DNA of 9,291 nucleotides from Opitutus sp. GAS368. Lineage in GTDB: Bacteria > Verrucomicrobiota > Verrucomicrobiia > Opitutales > Opitutaceae. Below the pieces are notes generated by a model. It had not been told where the DNA came from, searched no databases, and was given only the letters and a program-made list of their open reading frames with translations. Positions within the stretch are counted from its first letter, which is position 1. Each line of letters starts with the position of its first letter. The translations under genes were made by a program, and so were the position numbers. Below are positions 1-5,132 of this stretch, piece after piece. Location of the stretch: contig CAMATV010000101.1 of NCBI GenBank assembly GCA_945861235.1, forward strand, positions 1 through 9,291, read 5' to 3'.

Positions 1-435
1 AACTTGCTCGTGAGCGAACTCTACGGCGATCCCGGCTGCTGGTCGGGGTATCCGCCGCACAAACACGACACCGATCGGGTACCGGAGGAGACGAACCACG
101 AGGAAATTTATCACTACCGCTACCGGCCGGAGACCGGCTTCGGCGCGCAGTTCCGCTACGACGCCGACGGTGGCGGCGCGGAACCAGAGGTCGTGATGAC
201 GCGCCACGGTGACACGTATTGCATCGATCACGGCTACCATCCGACGCTGCGTGCGCCAGGCCACGAGGGCTACATCTTCACGATTCTCGTCGGCCGGCAG
301 CACCGCGGCTTGGTGCAGTTCTTCGAGCCGACGCACACGCATCTCGTCGCGAAAATCCCGGCATCCAAGCGATGCGGGACAAATTTAAGTGAGACCTACA
401 AACCGGAGTTTTTAACCACGGATGAACACGGATAG
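1..435 (+). CDS. iolB: 5-deoxy-glucuronate isomerase (IolB), 3' part, probable frameshift near the end
   Basis: IolB isomerises 5-deoxy-glucuronate to 2-deoxy-5-keto-gluconate in cytoplasmic myo-inositol catabolism. The gene enters the window already open; the frame runs from base 1, so the true start lies outside. The visible part is the C-terminal cupin half. PPHKHD (about 54-71) and the following PEET...EEIYHYR block carry the His, His and Glu metal ligands typical of the family, and HGYHP (about 229-243) carries the last His. The fold ends around VQFFEPTHTHL. After this the current frame continues as an unfamiliar tail and stops at TAG 433-435 inside an inverted repeat. Reading the next frame from about 360 gives GIQAMRDKFK followed by TGA at 390-392, which looks like a genuine C-terminus. 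A single lost G in the C/G run at 357-361 would explain this. The frame is otherwise well conserved, so the protein may still work, or the shift could be a sequencing error. KduI is unlikely because its motifs are absent. Confidence 0.87.
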   Translation, partial: NLLVSELYGDPGCWSGYPPHKHDTDRVPEETNHEEIYHYRYRPETGFGAQFRYDADGGGAEPEVVMTRHGDTYCIDHGYHPTLRAPGHEGYIFTILVGRQHRGLVQFFEPTHTHLVAKIPASKRCGTNLSETYKPEFLTTDEHG

Positions 436-487
436 ACACAAATGCAGAACTCAGCCGATCCGTGTTCACCCGTGCCTATCCGTGGTT
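414..487. repeat. Imperfect inverted repeat, AACCACGGAT family
   Basis: Two 26-bp arms (414-439 and 462-487) are reverse complements at 20 of 26 positions; all six differences are transitions. Both arms begin at the outside with AACCACGGAT and contain internal CACGG units. The 22-bp spacer is not palindromic. Transcribed, it would form a long imperfect hairpin. It lies between iolB and the MFS remnant, and its left arm supplies the TAG now used as the iolB stop. Similar AACCACGGATGAACACGG-type intergenic repeats are, from memory, common in Verrucomicrobiota and other environmental genomes; I cannot confirm copy number here. No T tract follows, so it is not a clear intrinsic terminator. Confidence 0.75.
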
Positions 488-513
488 GAATTATTTGAAA
501 GGGTTTGCCCGCT

Positions 514-760
514 ATGAGCACCGAAGTTGCGCCCCTGGAGCGCCCGTGGCGGTGGGTGATCATCGCGCTGATTTTCCTCGGCACAGTCATCAACTATTTC
601 GACCGGCTCGCGCTGGTTCAACGGGGCAATGGGCGAGCAGTTCAAAGTGGATGCCCGCCCTGCCGAAACGTTGACGCAGCGCATCCCGCTTCCGGCGGCG
701 TTGGCGGAGCAACGGGCGTTTCGGCTCGAGGATCAGCATGAGGATTTAGGTCCGGCTTGA
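514..760 (+). pseudogene. Remnant of an MFS (ACS/ExuT-type) sugar-acid transporter, N-terminal only
   Basis: From ATG 514, preceded by a weak GAAAGGG ribosome site at 497-503, the frame encodes a short polar leader and then WRWVIIALIFLGTVINYFDRLAL. This is the usual first transmembrane helix and N-[YF]-x-D-R motif of anion:cation symporter family MFS proteins such as hexuronate transporters. The match stops at about 616. In this family a short VAAPxM-like stretch and an acidic loop normally follow. Here AMGEQFKVDA appears in a different frame (626-655), consistent with a small net deletion of about 5 nt. That second frame then runs to TGA 758-760 with a tail (PAETLTQRIPL...) that does not look like a membrane protein. 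At least eleven helices are missing, so transport function is excluded. The position between iolB and the dehydrogenase suggests a former sugar-acid or inositol importer of that cluster. What the tail derives from is unknown. Confidence 0.7.
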
Positions 761-871
761 GGAGTGAGGAATTCTCACCGCCACGTGGATTGACATACGA
801 GCGATGTGCGCTTTGCTCACACCGTCATCCCCGAACGTGTGCCGGACTGTGTTACCGCGCCATGTCGGCCC

Positions 872-901
872 CCCGCAGGTTCCGACCTGCGGGCTTTTTT
901 T
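872..901 (+). terminator. Strong intrinsic (rho-independent) terminator
   Basis: A perfect 9-bp GC-rich stem (872-880 with 885-893) closes a TCCG tetraloop and is followed by one C and seven T residues (895-901). This is a textbook plus-strand terminator. It lies 112 bases after the last stop of the MFS remnant; nothing recognisable lies in 761-871. It ends only 21 bases before the ATG of the NYN gene. It may be the old end of the upstream sugar-acid transcription unit, or an attenuator in the leader of the NYN gene. Confidence 0.85.
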
Positions 902-922
902 CGCCCGAAATAAAACCTCCGC

Positions 923-1621
923 ATGAATCCGCCCGCGCCCCGCGTGATGTTTTTCTACGATGGGTTCAACCTCTACCACTCGTTGGAACGTGCCCGGCTA
1001 GCCGCGCCGACCGAGCCGGTCAAATGGCTCGATCTCGCCGCTCTCGCCCAGGCCCATGTTTATATTTTAGGCCCGACCGAAACACTCGCCGGTGTCCGCT
1101 ACTTCACCGCCTACGCCGAGCATCTGGCCCTGACGAAGCCCGACCGCCTCTCGCGGCATCGCGCTTACGTGCGCGCCCTCACCGCCACCGGTGTGCAGGT
1201 CTATCTCGGGCACTTCAAACCGAAGCAGGTCTGGATCGCGTCGCTCGCCCGTTTCGAGCGTATCTGGCAGGAGAAAGCCACCGACGTGAACATCGTCGCC
1301 CAAGTCTTCGCCCACGCCGCCCGCGATGCGTTCGATGTGGCGGTCATCGTCTCGGGCGATGCGGACTATGCCCCGGCCGTGCCAGTTTTCCGAGAGATGT
1401 TTCCGCAGAAGCGACTGGTCTTTGGTTTCCCGTTTGATCGAAAAAATCGGGAGCTGGAGCGCGTGGCCCCTGCCTCGTTTGTGTTCGCGCGCGAAAGCTA
1501 CGCCAAACACCAACTCCCGGAAGCAGTGCGCCTGCCGAGCGGTAAATTCGTTGTCCGCCCCTATGCTTGGGGACCTTCGTCGCCATCGAACCCGGCGACG
1601 GAATTTTTGGTTGGGCATTAG
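923..1621 (+). CDS. NYN-domain (PIN-like, LabA/DUF88-type) putative ribonuclease
   Basis: This 232-residue protein has the NYN arrangement of a metal-dependent PIN-like nuclease fold. FFYDGFNLYHSL near the N-terminus gives Asp13 and Asn16. A central EKATDVNIV gives Lys118 and Asp121. VSGDADYAP gives Ser144, Asp146 and Asp148. These acidic residues fit the metal-binding cluster expected for RNA hydrolysis. The C-terminal ~60 residues are basic and less conserved. No membrane segment or signal peptide is seen, so it should be cytoplasmic. The start is secure: an in-frame TAA at 911-913 lies just upstream and ATG 923 is the first candidate. No Shine-Dalgarno sequence is visible. It sits alone between a terminator and the dehydrogenase gene, and shares no metabolic logic with iolB or idnO. 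Its stop codon lies inside an ATTAGCG repeat. Family assignment is firm; the RNA target and biological role are unknown. Confidence 0.88.
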   Translation: MNPPAPRVMFFYDGFNLYHSLERARLAAPTEPVKWLDLAALAQAHVYILGPTETLAGVRYFTAYAEHLALTKPDRLSRHRAYVRALTATGVQVYLGHFKPKQVWIASLARFERIWQEKATDVNIVAQVFAHAARDAFDVAVIVSGDADYAPAVPVFREMFPQKRLVFGFPFDRKNRELERVAPASFVFARESYAKHQLPEAVRLPSGKFVVRPYAWGPSSPSNPATEFLVGH

Positions 1622-1646
1622 CGCTGATTAGCGTGGATTAGCGGTT
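1617..1646 (+). repeat. Three tandem 10-bp ATTAGCG units
   Basis: Three adjacent 10-bp units (1617-1626, 1627-1636, 1637-1646) all begin with ATTAGCG and differ in their last three bases. The first unit includes the TAG stop of the NYN gene, and the array fills almost all of the 29-bp gap before the dehydrogenase ATG at 1651. It replaces any ribosome-binding site there. Related GATTAGCG-type repeats are, from memory, scattered in intergenic regions of related genomes; copy number cannot be checked here. Confidence 0.7.
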
Positions 1647-1650
1647 TCTC

Positions 1651-2430
1651 ATGTCTTCCCCCAACCCCCTCTTCGATCTCACGGGGCGCACCGCGCTCAT
1701 CACCGGCTCCAGCCAGGGCATCGGCCTCTCCCTCGCTTGCGGGCTCGCGCGGGCCGGCGCCGCTGTCGTCCTCAACGGCCGCGATGCCACGAAACTCGCC
1801 ACTGCCGCCGACACCGTGCGCACCACCGTGCCAGGAGCGCGCGTGACGTTTGCGGCCTTTGACGTGACCAATGCCGCCGCGATCGAACGCGAGGTCGCGC
1901 GCATCGAGGCCGAGTTTGCGCCGATTAATATCCTCATCAACAACGCCGGCATCCAACGCCGCGCTCCGCTCGCCGAGATGACGGAGGCGCAGTGGCGCGA
2001 GGTGCTCGATGCGAATCTCACGAGCGTGTTCCTCGTCGCCCGGGCCGTCGCGCCGCGGATGATCGCGCGTGGCGCGGGAAAAATTATCAATACGTGCTCC
2101 GTGATGAGTGAAGTGAGCCGGCCGACGATCGCCAACTACTCGGCGGCGAAGGGCGGCTTAAAAATGCTCACGCGCGCAATGGCGGTCGAGTGGGCAAAGC
2201 ACGGCCTCCAGTGCAACGGCCTCGGCCCCGGCTACATCGTGACGGAGCTGAACCGCGCGCTCGTGGAAAACGTCGAGTTCAACAAATGGATCTGCGGTCG
2301 CACGCCGGCCGGCCGCTGGGGCAAACCGGAAGAGCTCGCCGGCGCGGCGGTCTTTCTAGCGTCGCCCGCGAGCGACTTCGTGAACGGCCAAATCCTCTAC
2401 GTCGACGGCGGACTGCTGGCGGCGTTGTAG
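1651..2430 (+). CDS. idnO: SDR oxidoreductase, gluconate 5-dehydrogenase (IdnO) type
   Basis: This cytoplasmic classical short-chain dehydrogenase probably interconverts 5-keto-D-gluconate and D-gluconate or a related keto sugar acid with NAD(P)(H). Its 259 residues match the usual family length. Visible motifs are TGSSQGIG for the dinucleotide (18-25), NNAG (97-100), and the tetrad Asn122, Ser150, Tyr163 and Lys167 (YSAAK). IdnO-type signatures are NNAGIQRR, the W-x-C-x-RTPAxRWG segment in the C-terminal third, and the ASDFVNG...VDGG ending. KduD (2-deoxy-gluconate 3-dehydrogenase) is the main alternative, and the sequence alone does not settle the substrate. The start at ATG 1651 places the nucleotide-binding strand at the normal distance. 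No Shine-Dalgarno is seen. It lies 29 bp after the NYN gene and converges with the truncated sulfatase, whose spurious tail overlaps its last 34 bp in antisense. All catalytic residues are intact. Confidence 0.87.
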   Translation: MSSPNPLFDLTGRTALITGSSQGIGLSLACGLARAGAAVVLNGRDATKLATAADTVRTTVPGARVTFAAFDVTNAAAIEREVARIEAEFAPINILINNAGIQRRAPLAEMTEAQWREVLDANLTSVFLVARAVAPRMIARGAGKIINTCSVMSEVSRPTIANYSAAKGGLKMLTRAMAVEWAKHGLQCNGLGPGYIVTELNRALVENVEFNKWICGRTPAGRWGKPEELAGAAVFLASPASDFVNGQILYVDGGLLAAL

Positions 2431-3383
2431 AGGAGCGCGGGAGTAAGCGCTCGGCAAAACCCCATTGCCTCCCCGCCTCGTGCGCGTGGCAGTCCTCGCA
2501 CGTCTCGGAACCTCCCAAGCAAGACTCCTTCACCCGGAAAATCGACGAACCCCAAACCCCAAAGCCTGACCCCGGTTTCCTGACCCACCTCGAGGTCCGC
2601 ATACGGCCGGCGCGACTCGCGCCCCGCCGCCACGGGCGTGTGCGGCGTGTGGAACCAGACGCAGGCGAAGAACGGCCGGTCGGCGGCGCCACGGATGAAC
2701 TCGAGCGCGCGGTCCATGATCAGCTGCGAATCATCGCCCGCGAGGTTCTCATCCACGAACCGGCCCGGCCCGATCCAGTAGTTCTCCGCCCAGCGGTGCT
2801 CGGTGCCCACGGTCTCGGCGTCCTGCTGGAGGATGCTTTCCACGCGCTCGGCGGTGTTGGTGTAGAAGTAGGGGTTGAACGTCGGCACATTGCCCTCGGT
2901 GGTGAAGCAGGTCGTGAACCCGTGCTCCCACGGCGGTGCGTAGCGCGAAGCCTCCACCTTGTTCTTGCGTCCCTGCCGCACGGTGCGGCTGAGCTGCCCG
3001 AGGTGCCACTTGCCAAAATGCCCGGTGGCGTAGCCGGCGTCGCGCAGCGCCTCCGCCAACGTGACCTCGCCCGCAGGCATCCGTCCCTCGCTCGCCCAGT
3101 TGATGTTGTACCGACTCGGGTGTCGCCCGGTGAGGCAGGAGCCGCGCGTCGGCGAGCACACCGGGACGGCCGCGTAGAACCGCTCCAGCCGCACGCCCTC
3201 GCGCGCCATGGTGTCGAGATGGGGCGTCTTGAGCACCGGGTGGCCGTTGAAGCCCACGTCGCCCCAGCCCTGATCGTCCGCCATCATCAAGATGACATTC
3301 GGCCGCGGGGCCGCGGCGTCCGCGACCGCCGACGGCACCAATCCGGCCAATGCCGGCAACAGCAGGAGGGTGGCAAGTTTCAT
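2397..3383 (-). pseudogene. Secreted formylglycine-dependent sulfatase, C-terminally truncated
   Basis: Sulfatases hydrolyse sulfate esters, here probably on a polysaccharide in the periplasm. The start at ATG 3383 was chosen because it opens a clean signal peptide (MKLATLLLLPALAG..., cleavage near residue 22). Upstream in-frame sequence is low-quality, Arg-rich translation. Visible motifs are the metal-binding Asp pair in NVILMMADDQGWGD (29-42), the formylglycine site CSPTRGSCLTGR (Cys76 is the residue to be oxidised), GKWHLG (124-129) and FHTPHTP (244-250). Recognisable sequence ends at RRPYADL (about residue 264, base 2592). After that the frame passes through GGGTCAGG repeats and anonymous sequence to a stop at 2397 inside the antisense of idnO. 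The usual second half is missing, including the SDNG-type metal ligands and the C-terminal subdomain; full-length relatives have about 450-550 residues. Activity is therefore very unlikely. It is the last gene of the minus-strand cluster, 225 bp after the propeller gene, with no clear ribosome site. Confidence 0.85.
2565..2586. repeat. Paired GGGTCAGG motifs, possible remnant of a RAYT/REP-type element
   Basis: On the minus strand two GGGTCAGG copies (the second GGGGTCAGG) are separated by five bases, followed by GCTTTGGGGTTTGGGG. GGGGTCAGG-with-pyrimidine repeats are known beside REP-associated tyrosine transposase genes in several phyla. That identification is from memory and there is no transposase here. 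The motif begins within a few bases of where sulfatase similarity ends, so it may mark an insertion or recombination scar. Confidence 0.4.
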
Positions 3384-3608
3384 GGGGCAGTGCAGCGGAA
3401 GAATGGCGGCCCGCGCCGGGACCGGGCCACGCACAAGGCTGCCGCGGCCCGCTCGGTTCTGGCAACGGCCAACCGCCGGTTTGAAAACTGAACCGCGGCG
3501 ACGGGGGCCTTTTCGCCAACCAGCAGGTGCGGCAAAACGGCGGCGGCTCGCCGGGTGGGAGCACGATCCCCGCTGTGCCACGTGCGCGGCAACCGGCTGC
3601 AAGACCAT

Positions 3609-5123
3609 TCATCGCCCACCCGGCCCATCCGCGCTCAGACTGTAGAGCCGCACGCTGTCCATCTCGACCACGACCCGCACCGGTCGATCCTCCGGGACCG
3701 GGCCACCTTTCCAGCGCGCGACCGCCCGGGTCGCATCGGCCCGCAGCGGCGTGAAATCATCGAACCCGAAGCCCGCAATCGGCCGCCCGTCCGTCTCGCG
3801 CAACGCCGCGCGCAACTGACCGCGGCTGGCGTCGGCGTTGATCCGCAGCGTGCCGCCGGCCACCCGCAGCGGTACCGTCTCCAACCGCCCGCCCGCCGGA
3901 TTCGCGTCCAGCGAGGCCCACCCGTGGCGGCGCCAGGTTGCGCGGCCGATGGCGATGCGCTTCGGCGGAATCGGCCCGCCGTGTCCGGTGTTGATCGCCG
4001 TGTACAGCATCCAGGTCTCGTCGCCCGCGTGCACGCAATTGCTGGTCAGGCCGAGAATCGTGCCGCCATCGAACGACCCCGGCGCGCCGCGCGGAATCAC
4101 CGGCATCCGCGGCCAGGTGCGGCGCCAGTTCTCCCCGTCGACGCTCGTCACCAGGTGCACGTCGATCGGCCCGTCGTGCCCGCTCTGGGACGGCGGCAGC
4201 TTCACCTCCTTCGGCGCCCGCGAGATCACGCGGAACATCGTCGGCAGGCCCAGAAAGCCACCGGCGTGCGGCAGCACCGTCATGTTGTACACCTCCGTCC
4301 GCTGATCCGGATGACGGCTCCAGCTGCTGTCCTCGGCGTCGGCATGAAAGACCAGCCTCGGCTCGCTCCAGCGCTGGAAGTCGCGGCTGCGCGTATGCCA
4401 CACGATCCGCCCGGGGACGGTCGGGCTCGGCTTCTTGAAATACACCAGGAACTCCCCCGTGCGCGGGTCCTGCGTCATCGACATCGTGTCGCTGCCCGTG
4501 AACACCGGCGCCTGCGGGTAGGGGTGCCAGCGCAGCCCGTCGGCCGAGTAGGACGCGTAGTATCCGCCTTTGTGGTACCCGAGCAGCTTGAAGCGCCGCG
4601 CCGGATCCCGCTCGAAGCGGTCGACCACGACCGCCGGCGAGTGGAAATCGGCCACGATGTTGTTGGCGGTCGAGCCATCGTAGGCATGCAGGCCGAGCGC
4701 GGGTTTCTCCCAGCGCAGACCGTCGCTCGAAGTCGCCCACCCCACGATGTCCATGCCCCCGCCGCGCAGCGTCGCCGACGCCTGGGTGCCGCCGGGCCGC
4801 TGCGTGCGCGACATGTACCACAATCCAAACCGGCCGCTGGCGGCGTCGTGCTGGAGCGAGCCGTAGGTGTAGACGCGATCGCCCTCCCACGGCCGATCCG
4901 AAACGATCACGGGCGCCGGGCTGGTCAGCGCCGGATGAATCGTGCGCACCAGCCCGGTCTGGCTGACGATCGCGGTGTCGTCGGCAAAGAGCAGTGGCTC
5001 CTCGCGCAGCTCGATCACCGCTGCAGTGACGGCGAGCGCCAGTCCGGGGCCGGCGAGTCCAAGGGCGGTAACCGGAATCCACCGGCGAAAGGCCCGCGAA
5101 AGCGACTTGGCGCAGGGTCTCAT
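3609..5123 (-). CDS. Secreted five-bladed beta-propeller putative glycosidase (GH32/GH43-like)
   Basis: This 504-residue protein probably binds or cleaves a glycan outside the cytoplasm. A basic start and hydrophobic stretch (about 15-35) look like a signal peptide. The body carries repeated SxDGxxW turns at 132-138 (SSDGLRW), 193-199 (SADGLRW) and 327-333 (SVDGENW). Between them come acidic strand ends such as FTGSDTMSMTQDPRTGEF (209-224) and SFDGGTILG (350-358). This pattern is typical of GH32/GH43-type propellers. The last ~90 residues (from GRLETVPL, about 412) form a beta-sandwich-like domain with DGRPIAGF, FTPLRAD and RWKGG motifs, often fused to these proteins in Planctomycetota and Verrucomicrobiota. 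Catalytic acids cannot be assigned safely, so the substrate and exact family remain open. It starts 9 bp after the TonB receptor stop, which indicates one transcript, and the neighbouring sulfatase suggests a sulfated or otherwise decorated glycan. The gene appears full length. Confidence 0.75.
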   Translation of the reverse strand: MRPCAKSLSRAFRRWIPVTALGLAGPGLALAVTAAVIELREEPLLFADDTAIVSQTGLVRTIHPALTSPAPVIVSDRPWEGDRVYTYGSLQHDAASGRFGLWYMSRTQRPGGTQASATLRGGGMDIVGWATSSDGLRWEKPALGLHAYDGSTANNIVADFHSPAVVVDRFERDPARRFKLLGYHKGGYYASYSADGLRWHPYPQAPVFTGSDTMSMTQDPRTGEFLVYFKKPSPTVPGRIVWHTRSRDFQRWSEPRLVFHADAEDSSWSRHPDQRTEVYNMTVLPHAGGFLGLPTMFRVISRAPKEVKLPPSQSGHDGPIDVHLVTSVDGENWRRTWPRMPVIPRGAPGSFDGGTILGLTSNCVHAGDETWMLYTAINTGHGGPIPPKRIAIGRATWRRHGWASLDANPAGGRLETVPLRVAGGTLRINADASRGQLRAALRETDGRPIAGFGFDDFTPLRADATRAVARWKGGPVPEDRPVRVVVEMDSVRLYSLSADGPGGR

Positions 5124-5132
5124 GGGAGGCGG

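Noticed and set aside
357..379. GCATC/GATGC hairpin near the end of iolB as a terminator
   Set aside because: The stem is short with a bulge, lies within coding sequence, and is not followed by a T tract.
790..818. TTGACA at 790-795 as a promoter for the NYN gene
   Set aside because: A perfect -35-like hexamer is present but no -10-like hexamer lies 16-18 bases downstream, and the terminator at 872-901 would intervene.
2433..2452. GAGCGC/GCGCTC stem-loop after idnO as a terminator
   Set aside because: Only six base pairs with an eight-base loop, and neither strand has a T tract after it.
2190..3491. 433-codon open frame on the plus strand, antisense to the sulfatase
   Set aside because: Its translation is Arg/His/Pro-rich low-complexity sequence without domains. 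It overlaps idnO in another frame and runs antisense to clear sulfatase motifs. It is a high-GC shadow.
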